Positions 1-6,507 of a DNA stretch of 19,062 bases are shown one piece after another. The stretch is from the NCBI GenBank assembly GCA_937907485.1, contig CALESR010000194.1:1-19062 (forward strand), given 5' to 3'. The stretch is from an uncultured Paracoccaceae bacterium (GTDB lineage Bacteria; Pseudomonadota; Alphaproteobacteria; Rhodobacterales; Rhodobacteraceae). Below the pieces are notes generated by a model, which did not search any database, was not told where the DNA came from, and worked only from the letters and a program-made list of their open reading frames with translations. Both the position numbers and the translations under genes were made by a program. The stretch's first letter is position 1. Every line of letters starts with the position of its first letter.

Positions 1-805
1 CCGGCGCGGGATCGGGCAGTTCCAGCGTGTCAAAGCCGTCGCCACCGTTCACCGTACCCGTCGTCGAGGTCAGCACCGTCGCGGTGTCGTCGCCCGAGCC
101 CATGTCCAGCCGTTCGATTTCGGCAAAGGTCGCGGTCGCGCCGTCGCGCTCCATCGTGCCTTCTTCGTCGCCGGTATAGGTCACCACGATGGACTCGGTC
201 ACGTCCGAGCCGTCCAGCGTGTCGCCGCCCGTCTCGCCGGTTTCACCGCCGACGATCAGGTGGTTGCCAAAGCCGTCGAACACCCGGAACGTATCGTCAC
301 CCGATCCGCCATAGGCCGAGTCATTGCCGGTATCCGTGACCAGAGTGTCGTTGCCATAGGTCGGCTCGGGGTCGTCACCGGGCTGGCGCCCGCCGGCATC
401 ACCCGGATTGTTGTCGCCGACCATGATGTCGTCGCCCTCGCCGCCGATCAGCAGGTCATCACCCGCGCCGCCGATCAGCTTGTCGTCGCCGACGTCGCCA
501 TAGACCGTATCGTCGCCGAAATCGCCCCAGAGCGAGTCATTGTCGGTGCCGCCGTGCAACAGATCGGCGCTATCGCCGCCAAAGACCCAGTCTTCGCCCG
601 CGCCGCCGTCGATGGTGTCCCCACCATACCCGCCATAGACGGTGTCGTCGCCGCCACCCGCGTTGACGATCGAACCGTCGTTGGTAAAGACGTCGCCCTC
701 ACCGTCCACATAGCCGACGGTGATGACTTCGGCGTCATCCGTACCCTCGACGATGCCGATAACCTGAGGGGCGGCGATCGGTGCTTGGTCATTTCTCGGC
801 GGCAT
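1..805 (-). CDS. RTX-type calcium-binding protein, N-terminal part (runs off the left edge)
   Basis: The gene reads leftward from an ATG at 805-803 and stays open for 268 codons to the window edge, so its C-terminus is missing. The start follows a good ribosome site (GAGGAG, about 8 bases upstream). There is no Sec signal peptide. Residues about 49-130 hold nine consecutive glycine/aspartate nonapeptides of the RTX type (for example GGGDDTVY, GGAGEDWVF, GDFGDDTVY, GGAGDDLLI, GGEGDDIMV), with more isolated copies further on (GGSGDDTFR, GGDGFDTLE). Such repeats fold into a calcium-binding beta-roll and are typical of proteins exported by type I secretion. The protein is strongly acidic, as expected. 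In Rhodobacteraceae, repeats followed by a segment like ATFAEIERL (seen here) often lead into a Hint domain or more repeats; that part lies outside the window, so neither fate can be confirmed. The RTX class is secure; the specific role (adhesin, enzyme, surface protein) is unknown. Confidence 0.88.
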   Translation of the reverse strand, partial: MPPRNDQAPIAAPQVIGIVEGTDDAEVITVGYVDGEGDVFTNDGSIVNAGGGDDTVYGGYGGDTIDGGAGEDWVFGGDSADLLHGGTDNDSLWGDFGDDTVYGDVGDDKLIGGAGDDLLIGGEGDDIMVGDNNPGDAGGRQPGDDPEPTYGNDTLVTDTGNDSAYGGSGDDTFRVFDGFGNHLIVGGETGETGGDTLDGSDVTESIVVTYTGDEEGTMERDGATATFAEIERLDMGSGDDTATVLTSTTGTVNGGDGFDTLELPDPAP

Positions 806-934
806 TCGCAATCTCCTCGTGTCCACGCAAGGACCTTGTTACGTCAAACACCGCGCCCCGTGCCGGCTGCGGTCCAAATCAACCTGCGGATTTCTCCGCG
901 TCTCGGTGAATGCTGTGTTCGGATCACGGGGTAT

Positions 935-954
935 CACACGACCTCGGTCGTGTG
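935..954. promoter_or_regulatory. Perfect 9-bp inverted repeat upstream of the RTX gene
   Basis: CACACGACC and its exact complement GGTCGTGTG are separated by only two bases. The element lies 130-150 bases upstream of the RTX start codon. There is no T-run on either side, so it does not look like a classical terminator. It could be an operator or a hairpin in the RTX leader mRNA; the sequence does not decide between these. Confidence 0.4.
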
Positions 955-1031
955 GTTGTTCGAGCATCACCCCGGATACTGCGGCAGCATCCCGTCAGAC
1001 CACCCCCATGCCCTGACTTCTTAACTTCAAA

Positions 1032-1049
1032 TACACCAATCGCGGTGTA
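1032..1049. promoter_or_regulatory. Inverted repeat TACACC-N6-GGTGTA, possible operator
   Basis: A 6-6-6 inverted repeat lies about 230 bases upstream of the RTX start, next to an AT-richer segment (TTTTGTTTACACC on the minus strand) that could hold a leftward promoter. Read leftward, TTTTGT and TATTTG are 17 bases apart, a weak -35/-10 pair that would place the repeat between them. I do not recognise it as the site of a known regulator family. Confidence 0.3.
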
Positions 1050-1473
1050 AACAAAAGGTTTTCACGCCTACCGCCCAGCCTTGCGCTGCGCAGTGGCGAT
1101 GCCCGTAGCGGTCCCAACCGCGCCGCTGTTTCCCGTTTCGCAACAAGCGCCGCCGCATTTCCGCCAGATTCCCGCCATTCCTGCGCCAGATTTGCGCCTT
1201 TTCGTTGCCGAACTGCACGGGCAAGGGCAGCAGAGACCCGCGATTGTTGCCGACGCGGCACCACGTACGCGCGTTAACCGCTGCTGCAAATTTTCGTCAA
1301 CCGACTCGCACCAGCGTTTCCATGCCTTGCCGAGTGGCCCCGCGGATCAAGGATTGTCGGCGATTCGGAAAATCCACTGATTCGGGCCTTGGCCAACTTT
1401 CCGCCCGCGCGAATCAGCGCCAAGCGCCGCACCGCCAGAGTCGCGTCCAGACACCCAGCCCAACTATCCATGC

Positions 1474-1499
1474 AAAAAAGGGGCGCCCTCAGGCGCCCC
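1474..1499 (-). terminator. Rho-independent terminator of the LigM-like gene
   Basis: Read on the minus strand, an 8-bp perfect GC stem (GGGGCGCC / GGCGCCCC, 1480-1487 with 1492-1499) with a 4-base loop is followed at once by six T residues (complement of 1474-1479). It lies about 20 bases past the stop codon of the demethylase gene, the expected place for its intrinsic terminator. Confidence 0.88.
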
Positions 1500-1517
1500 A
1501 TCGCAGCTGCAACGATT

Positions 1518-2894
1518 TCAGTCCTGCTTGCGGTACAACTCACGCGAGGCGTCATGGATCGGCCAGGGATGCACCTCGGCCCCGACCTCCATCTGCACAT
1601 GGCGCTCGACATGCGGCTTGGCCGAACCGCCATTGGCCTCACCCCACAAGATACCCAACCGCGTCCCCTGCGCCGCCAGATCGGCACGCACCATCGCCAG
1701 CGAAATCCACGCCCGCTCGTTCGCCGAATAAGTCGGATAAGTGGACAATCCCACCCGCTGCCCGTCCAGCAGCACCTGGTCATAAGGATGCGCCGCATAA
1801 TGCCCACTGGGCAGTTCCATCAACTTGGGCCCCGGGAACGCCTCCATCAACCCGGCAAAGATCTTCAGCACATCGGCCTTGTCCCAGACCAACGTCACCT
1901 TTACCCGGTGCGGCCCGGTCACCATGGCCTCGAGCGCCGCGCGACCGATGAAGTCGTGGTCGAACTTGACCACCCGGTGATAATCCAGATCCCAGGGCGT
2001 CAGATAATACTCGCTGACGTCCTCAGGCTCGAACGAACCGCCGACCGAGGCCGTGCCCTCAAAGCTGTCGGCGCCCAGCCAGTCGCGATAGCCTTGCATC
2101 GCCTCGCCCGAATAGATCGCCGGCAAAGGCGAGGGGATCCAGCCCGATTCCATTGCCGCCGTCGAATAGGCCCGCGCCCCGGCCCGCAGCATGCCATAGG
2201 CCGCACCGACCTCCATCAGCCGCGCATAGACCGCTTTGCCCTCGGCATAGGGCCCCCAGATCTCCAACCCCTGCGCGCCGCCCATGCCATGTGACAACGT
2301 GCGCGCCTTGTGCCCGGCAATGGTAATCTCGCCCATGTTGAAGAATTTGGTGGTCAGCGGCCCGCCTTCGTTCACCGCGTTCAGGATCTCCAGCGCCCTC
2401 GGCCCCTGCACCTCATAGCGATAGAGTTTGCGCGGCCTGTCGGGGTTCTCCAGCGACCGGATGTCGAATTCCACCGTCACATCGAGGCCCGAGACCTCGG
2501 CCTGATAGGCCACCCAGTTGCACACCGGCGGGCGACCGATCAGCAGCGCCTCGTCCTCCTCCAGACCAAAACAGATCACGTCACCAATGACATACCCGTC
2601 CGGGTTGCAGCAGACCAACTGCTTGGCCTTGTTGCGGCCCCATGTGGCAAAGCTGTTGACGCCGACGCGCTCAAGCAGCGCCTTGACCTGCGGGCCGCGC
2701 ACATAAAGGTCGGTCATATGATAGGACTGGTTCAGCAGTACGGCGCCGTGCCGCCAGGCCCGCGCCTCTTCCATCCAGTTCGTATACTGCGGCGGGATCG
2801 GGAACACATAGGCGCCGGTCTGCGCGTTCTGCAACATCTTGGCCGGGTTGCCGCCGTGCTCGGCGATACGGTCGGACAGGGATTTCTTGGTCAT
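1518..2894 (-). CDS. LigM/GcvT-family tetrahydrofolate-dependent O-demethylase
   Basis: This 458-residue protein of the GcvT fold moves a methyl group from a substrate to tetrahydrofolate, giving 5-methyl-THF in the cytoplasm. It resembles the vanillate/syringate O-demethylases LigM and DesA along its length, as I recall those sequences: HMTDLYVRG (60-67), NKAKQLV (88-94), LSHGMGGAQGLEIWGPY (200-216), ESGWIPSPLPAIYSG (249-263), VKFDHDFIGR (309-318) and ILWGEANGG (415-423). The Tyr in GARAY (residue 243) lies where the catalytic Tyr of LigM is expected. LigM has about 470 residues, so the length fits. The ATG at 2894-2892 follows GGAGGAG with good spacing. The gene is monocistronic, ends in its own terminator and diverges from a LysR regulator, its likely controller. 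The aryl methyl ether substrate is inferred from family membership; a different methyl donor is possible. It is not a plain glycine-cleavage T protein: no gcvH or gcvP is nearby. Confidence 0.82.
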   Translation of the reverse strand: MTKKSLSDRIAEHGGNPAKMLQNAQTGAYVFPIPPQYTNWMEEARAWRHGAVLLNQSYHMTDLYVRGPQVKALLERVGVNSFATWGRNKAKQLVCCNPDGYVIGDVICFGLEEDEALLIGRPPVCNWVAYQAEVSGLDVTVEFDIRSLENPDRPRKLYRYEVQGPRALEILNAVNEGGPLTTKFFNMGEITIAGHKARTLSHGMGGAQGLEIWGPYAEGKAVYARLMEVGAAYGMLRAGARAYSTAAMESGWIPSPLPAIYSGEAMQGYRDWLGADSFEGTASVGGSFEPEDVSEYYLTPWDLDYHRVVKFDHDFIGRAALEAMVTGPHRVKVTLVWDKADVLKIFAGLMEAFPGPKLMELPSGHYAAHPYDQVLLDGQRVGLSTYPTYSANERAWISLAMVRADLAAQGTRLGILWGEANGGSAKPHVERHVQMEVGAEVHPWPIHDASRELYRKQD

Positions 2895-2993
2895 CGGGGT
2901 CTCCTCCCATGTGATGCTACAGTCTGGCAGGTCTGCCTTGGCCGCGCTTATGCGCGTCTTGAATAGAGTCCTGCAGTTTGCTTATATCACCGC
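2895..2993. promoter_or_regulatory. Divergent promoter region between the demethylase and lysR genes
   Basis: Only 99 bases separate the two divergent start codons, so one region must serve both genes. For the rightward gene, TTGAAT (2959-2964) and TTATAT (2982-2987) are 17 bases apart, a good -35/-10 pair that would start transcription at about the A of the ATG. An inverted repeat GGCAG-GT-CTGCC (2926-2937) lies on the demethylase side and is a possible site for the LysR protein. No transcript data support these assignments. Confidence 0.5.
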
Positions 2994-4166
2994 ATGACCC
3001 TGCCCCTCTCCGCCCGAGAGACCCGCGTGATCCGGGCCCTCGCCGACCACCGGCGGCTGTCGGCGGCGGCCGAGGCCCTGCACCTCAGCCAATCCTCGCT
3101 GTCGCGCGCGCTGGCAGCGGCCGAAGCCCAGCTGGGCGCCACCCTGTTTCAACGCGGCTGGACCGGCGCGGAACCCACCGCAGCCGGTGATCTGGTCGTC
3201 GCGCAGTGCCAGCGGGTGCTGGGTGACCTCGACGCTGTCGCCTCCAGTCTGGCGCCGCGTTCGCGGTTGGTGCCGCATGTCCAGTGGCACCACCTCGCCG
3301 CCGTCGCCGCTGTCGTCTCGACCGGCAGCGCCACTGCCGCTGCCCGACAGCTGGGTCTGCGCCAACCGGCGATCAGTCAGGCGTTGGGCGCCCTTTCTGC
3401 CTTTGCCGGGCCGCTGTTCCAGCGCCGCAGTGCCGGGCTTGATCCCTTGCCCGCCGCGTTGGCCCTCGCCGCTCTCTGGCCGCGCATTGTGCATGACCTC
3501 GGCCAGATCCCCGCCCTGCTGACCCAACCCGCAACCGGACTGACCGGGCGCGTCGCGGTCGGCCTGATGCCGTTTTCCGGCCAACGCAGCGTGATGGCCG
3601 CGCTCGCCGACTTGACGCGCCTGCACCCCCATCTGCGGCTGATCGCCGTGCCCGGCAATTACACCGCCCTGTGCGAGGCTCTGCGGCGGCGCGAGATCGA
3701 CCTTATCGTCGGATTGCTGCGCGCCCCTGCCCCCTTTGCCGATTTCGCCGAGGCCCCCCTCTGCGACGAAGATTTCACCCTGATCGCCCGCGCCGATCAC
3801 CCTGTTCACTCGGGCCCTCTGACCATCGACACCCTGGCCGCCCAAGCCTGGATCGTCGCGCCGCATGGCACCCCGGTCCGGCGGTATTTTGAAACCGTAT
3901 TTCGCCGCCTTGGCGCCCTGCCCCCGGCGCAAAGTTATGAAATCTGGTCCTTTGCCGATGCCGAGCAGATGATCGCCGACAGTGACTCGGTCGCCCTGCT
4001 CAGCTATTCACCCGCCACGCTGGCGCGGCTGCGGCCTGACCTGCGGCGGGTGGAGTTTCCCCTGCCCGATGCGCGCACCACCGTCGGCCTGACCCGGCTG
4101 GCCGAACTGCCCCCCTCACCCGCGCTGGCCGCCTTTGCACGAGCGTTGGCCCAGCGGCTGGGCTGA
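2994..4166 (+). CDS. LysR-type transcriptional regulator with two tandem winged-helix domains
   Basis: This 390-residue protein is about 80-90 residues longer than a usual LysR regulator. The extra length is a second N-terminal DNA-binding domain. Residues about 8-54 are a standard LysR winged helix (LSAAAEALHLSQSSLSRAL ending in LFQR). Residues about 98-144 repeat the pattern (ATAAARQLGLRQPAISQAL ending in LFQR). The effector-binding domain follows from about 183 (LTGRVAVGLMPFSG, with REIDLIVGLL at 233-242). The gene diverges from the LigM-like demethylase, so it probably controls that gene and senses its substrate or a related aromatic compound (inference). There is no Shine-Dalgarno sequence before the ATG, while a promoter-like pair ends just upstream, so the mRNA may be leaderless. 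It ends 3 bases from the convergent dinB stop codon. Confidence 0.88.
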   Translation: MTLPLSARETRVIRALADHRRLSAAAEALHLSQSSLSRALAAAEAQLGATLFQRGWTGAEPTAAGDLVVAQCQRVLGDLDAVASSLAPRSRLVPHVQWHHLAAVAAVVSTGSATAAARQLGLRQPAISQALGALSAFAGPLFQRRSAGLDPLPAALALAALWPRIVHDLGQIPALLTQPATGLTGRVAVGLMPFSGQRSVMAALADLTRLHPHLRLIAVPGNYTALCEALRRREIDLIVGLLRAPAPFADFAEAPLCDEDFTLIARADHPVHSGPLTIDTLAAQAWIVAPHGTPVRRYFETVFRRLGALPPAQSYEIWSFADAEQMIADSDSVALLSYSPATLARLRPDLRRVEFPLPDARTTVGLTRLAELPPSPALAAFARALAQRLG

Positions 4167-4169
4167 GCC

Positions 4170-5243
4170 CTACCACAGCGACAGTTGCTGTGTGCGGGGC
4201 GCCGGTGGCGCATCGAACCCGGCCAGCGTGACCCCCAGCAGCCGAATACCCAGCCGCACCGGGAAAACCGTGCCCAGCAGCGCCTGCACCAATGCTTCCA
4301 TCTCGTCTTGCGAGGCGATCGGCTGCGGCAGTGTCTTGCTGCGCGTGACCTGTTGGAAATCGGCGTATTTCACCTTCAGCACCACCGACCGCGCCCGCAA
4401 ACCGCGCTGGTCCGCCTGCCGCCAGACCTTTGCCGCCAGAACCAGCGCTTCGCGCCGGGCGTCTTCGAAGCCGGTGATATCCACCAGAAACGTATCTTCG
4501 GACCCCAGTGACTTGCGCTCACGATGCGGCTGCACCGGGCGTTCATCAACGCCACGCGCGATGGAATGATACCAGCCACCCGCCTTGCCAAAGTGGTCGC
4601 GCAGAAACTCGGGGGTCTGCGCGCGCAGATCAGCCCCGGTGACGATCCCCAGCGCCGCCATCCGCGCCGCTGTTGCCGGGCCGACGCCGTGGAACTTGGA
4701 CACCGGCAGCGCGGCGACGAAATCCGGGCCCATGCGCGGAGTAATAACGGTCTGGCCGTCCGGCTTGTTCATCCCGCTCGCCACCTTGGCGAGAAACTTG
4801 CAATACGAAATCCCGGCCGAGGCCGTCAGCCCGGTCACCTCGCGGATGCGGGCGCGGATTACCTGCGCCAACTCGGTCGCCGAACCAATGCCCTGTCGGT
4901 TTTCGGTGACGTCGAGATAGGCTTCGTCCAGCGACAAGGGCTCGATAAGATCGGTATGTTCGGCGAAGACTTCACGGATCTGCCCCGAAACCGCGCGGTA
5001 AACGTCAAACCGAGGCGGCACAAAGATCAAGTCCGGGCATTTGCGTCGCGCTGTAACCGACGGCAGGGCCGAGCGCACGCCGAACACCCGCGCCTCATAA
5101 CTGGCCGCTGCCACCACGCCGCGCGGCCCGCCGCCGCCCACGGCGACCGGCTCGCCGCGCAAATCCGGGTTGTCGCGTTGCTCGACCGAGGCAAAGAACG
5201 CGTCCATGTCCACATGAATGATCTTGCGCATTGATCCGGACAT
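4170..5243 (-). CDS. dinB: DNA polymerase IV (Y-family translesion polymerase)
   Basis: DinB is an error-prone Y-family polymerase that extends past damaged template bases in the cytoplasm. The 357 residues contain the family landmarks: VDMDAFFASVE (11-21, with metal ligand Asp12 and the steric-gate Phe near 17), SYEARVFGVRS (48-58), SLDEAYLDVT (104-113, with Asp106/Glu107), the helix-hairpin-helix region FHGVGPATAARM (184-195) and a little-finger domain to the end. The last residues, QQLSLW, match a beta-clamp binding motif, so the protein is complete. The ATG at 5243 gives MSGSMRKII; a second ATG four codons later (5231-5229) gives MRKIIHVDMD, the start seen in E. coli DinB, and is a real alternative. 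Neither has a strong ribosome site. The gene stands alone and converges with the lysR gene with only 3 bases between stops. I saw no LexA box, though I could not search for one exhaustively. Confidence 0.95.
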   Translation of the reverse strand: MSGSMRKIIHVDMDAFFASVEQRDNPDLRGEPVAVGGGGPRGVVAAASYEARVFGVRSALPSVTARRKCPDLIFVPPRFDVYRAVSGQIREVFAEHTDLIEPLSLDEAYLDVTENRQGIGSATELAQVIRARIREVTGLTASAGISYCKFLAKVASGMNKPDGQTVITPRMGPDFVAALPVSKFHGVGPATAARMAALGIVTGADLRAQTPEFLRDHFGKAGGWYHSIARGVDERPVQPHRERKSLGSEDTFLVDITGFEDARREALVLAAKVWRQADQRGLRARSVVLKVKYADFQQVTRSKTLPQPIASQDEMEALVQALLGTVFPVRLGIRLLGVTLAGFDAPPAPRTQQLSLW

Positions 5244-5404
5244 CCGTCGATCCCGCTCTTGCCCCGCAGCGCCGCGTCATTCCTCCGTCAACGCATCGTC
5301 AAATTCAACCAGCGCGCGAAATCTCCCCGCCCCGGCCGGGTTCTTCGAATCAAACCCGAGGCCTAGCCTTGAACAATTCGTAACCCAAATGGAGCCTGAG
5401 CACG

Positions 5405-5878
5405 ATGTCCCACACCCGTCACCTTCTATCGGCGCTCGCCCTGTCGCTGTACGCCACGTCGCCCGCCTTCGCCGTCACCGAATTCCGCGGCGGCGGTTTT
5501 CTGACCGGCTTCAGCGGCTGCAGCGGCTGGGGCAGCCGCGAGAGTGTCCTCGTCCGCTATCAGCCGGCCGGAGCGCCGGAAAACCACGCGACCCGCAGCC
5601 GCGTGTCCATGTTCCACCATTCGGGCGCGTTCAACTACAGCTTTGACTTCGCGCCCGGGGACTATCCTGAATTGGGTGAGTGGTTCGCCGTCTCGACAAC
5701 CAAGGTCTTTGGCAGCGGTTATACCATCGACGGTGTCTCGTTGCGCCTGCTCGAATCCTCGCCGGTCGAGGCCATAGCGGCTGGCGCGACCACAATTTTC
5801 CTCGCCTTCGAAGTGTCGAATTTCGACGGCCTCACCGGCTGCACGGCGCGGGGCCGCGTCGCGCTGGCCCTCGATTGA
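5405..5878 (+). CDS. Small secreted protein of unknown function (first of a paralogous pair)
   Basis: This 157-residue protein is not one I recognise. Residues 1-23 form a Sec signal peptide (LLSALALSLYATSPAFA, cleavage expected after AFA), so the mature protein should be periplasmic or extracellular. The mature part begins with VTEFRGGGFLTGFSGC and has just two cysteines (Cys39 and Cys146), which could pair. The C-terminal segment FEVSNFDGLTGCTARGRVALALD-like pattern matches the next gene: hydrophobic strand, Phe, small loop, Gly-Cys, strand. GGAG at 5391-5394 is the ribosome site, 10 bases from the ATG. The next gene begins 15 bases after the stop, so the two are probably cotranscribed. The 160 bases upstream, towards divergent dinB, should hold the promoter, but I see no convincing -35/-10 pair. 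There are no enzyme or lipobox motifs. Confidence 0.78.
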   Translation: MSHTRHLLSALALSLYATSPAFAVTEFRGGGFLTGFSGCSGWGSRESVLVRYQPAGAPENHATRSRVSMFHHSGAFNYSFDFAPGDYPELGEWFAVSTTKVFGSGYTIDGVSLRLLESSPVEAIAAGATTIFLAFEVSNFDGLTGCTARGRVALALD

Positions 5879-5893
5879 CCAAGGGAGAGTCAC

Positions 5894-6376
5894 ATGTCCA
5901 ATAGTTCCAGAACCCGCGCTCTGATCCGTGCCCTCGTGACAGTTGGCGCACTGCTGACCGCTCCCGTCGCGCAGGCGCAGGATTTTCGCGGTGGCGGCGT
6001 CATCACCGATTTCGCCGGCTGCGAAGTGCAGGGCTTCCGGGGTGCCGAAGTCGTGCGGGCCCGCCTGCGCCTCGGCTCGCCCGAAGGCAACCCCAACACC
6101 ACCCTGTCGCTGTTTTTCCCCGATGGCGCCATCGACCTGACCCTACCCGGCGAAATCGCGCGAGGCACCGCCTGGAGCCGCGCCTGGGGCACCGCGATCT
6201 GGTTCGGGCCCGGCAATTGGGATCCGCGCCCGCGGCTGCGGTTCCGGCAGGTCACACCGGTCGGCGCCAGCACCGTCGCCGAGGCCACCGACCTCTTGCT
6301 GCGGCTGCAGGTGCGTGGGTTCAACTGGCTGGCCGGGTGCAATGTCTCGATCGCTGTCGCGCTGACGCGGGCCTGA
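5894..6376 (+). CDS. Small secreted protein of unknown function (second of a paralogous pair)
   Basis: This 160-residue protein has a Sec signal peptide (about residues 1-28, ending VAQAQ, cleavage after AQA). The mature N-terminus, QDFRGGGVITDFAGC, matches the first gene's EFRGGGFLTGFSGC. Again there are only two cysteines (Cys43 and Cys149), in the same relative places, and the C-terminus LQVRGFNWLAGCNVSIAVAL parallels that of its neighbour. The two are therefore diverged tandem duplicates and probably share a two-strand-closed beta fold with one disulfide (inference). The ribosome site AAGGGAGAG is strong. A GC-rich hairpin follows 24 bases after the stop, so the pair forms its own transcription unit. 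I see no catalytic signature and propose no function. Confidence 0.78.
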   Translation: MSNSSRTRALIRALVTVGALLTAPVAQAQDFRGGGVITDFAGCEVQGFRGAEVVRARLRLGSPEGNPNTTLSLFFPDGAIDLTLPGEIARGTAWSRAWGTAIWFGPGNWDPRPRLRFRQVTPVGASTVAEATDLLLRLQVRGFNWLAGCNVSIAVALTRA

Positions 6377-6400
6377 CCAACCGGAACGCCGCCGAGCACT

Positions 6401-6430
6401 GCAACGGCCGGGCTCCTGCCCGGCCGTTGC
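6401..6430 (+). terminator. 13-bp perfect hairpin after the secreted pair (terminator without T-run)
   Basis: GCAACGGCCGGGC (6401-6413) pairs perfectly with 6418-6430 across a TCCT loop. It lies 24 bases after the stop of the second secreted-protein gene and about 80 bases before the aminotransferase gene, so it probably ends the upstream transcript. There is no T-run on either strand, so it may act through Rho, as a transcript-stabilising hairpin, or as a partial terminator that lets some reading continue into the next operon. Confidence 0.6.
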
Positions 6431-6451
6431 GCTGTGTCGCCCAAACGGGGT

Positions 6452-6507
6452 TTGACCTTTGCGCTTGGCCGTCGCACCTTGGCCCGGACCACCAACAGGA
6501 CCGAGTG
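6452..6507 (+). promoter_or_regulatory. Candidate promoter and leader of the aminotransferase-BKACE-GNAT-deacetylase operon
   Basis: TTGACC at 6452-6457 is a near-consensus -35 element, but the -10 position 17 bases on (CACCTT) is poor. The start codon at 6508 is preceded by a weak AGGA. Because the strong hairpin at 6401-6430 separates this operon from the secreted pair, a promoter is expected in this gap; the exact site is uncertain. Confidence 0.3.

Larger units (their letters stand above)
806..1473. other. Gene-free region between the RTX gene and the demethylase terminator
   Basis: About 670 bases lie between the RTX start codon and the terminator of the LigM-like gene. Several frames are open on both strands, but none has a convincing ribosome site, a recognisable protein or codon use like the neighbours. 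The stretch holds two inverted repeats (listed separately) and most likely the leftward promoter of the RTX gene. I see no RNA gene, insertion sequence or phage attachment site in it. Confidence 0.6.

Noticed and set aside
260..1024. Plus-strand open frame opposite the RTX gene
   Set aside because: Its repetitive VVA/RIV pattern is the antisense reading of the glycine-aspartate repeats, and it runs out into the leader region with no plausible start.
1518..2894. DMSP demethylase DmdA or glycine-cleavage T protein
   Set aside because: At 458 residues it is longer than DmdA or GcvT (about 360-370), and the conserved blocks match LigM/DesA better.
1389..2966. Plus-strand open frames opposite the LigM-like gene
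   Set aside because: Their translations are Arg/Pro/His-rich antisense products of a well-supported gene, with no ribosome sites; the same applies to frames opposite lysR, dinB, the aminotransferase and mod genes.
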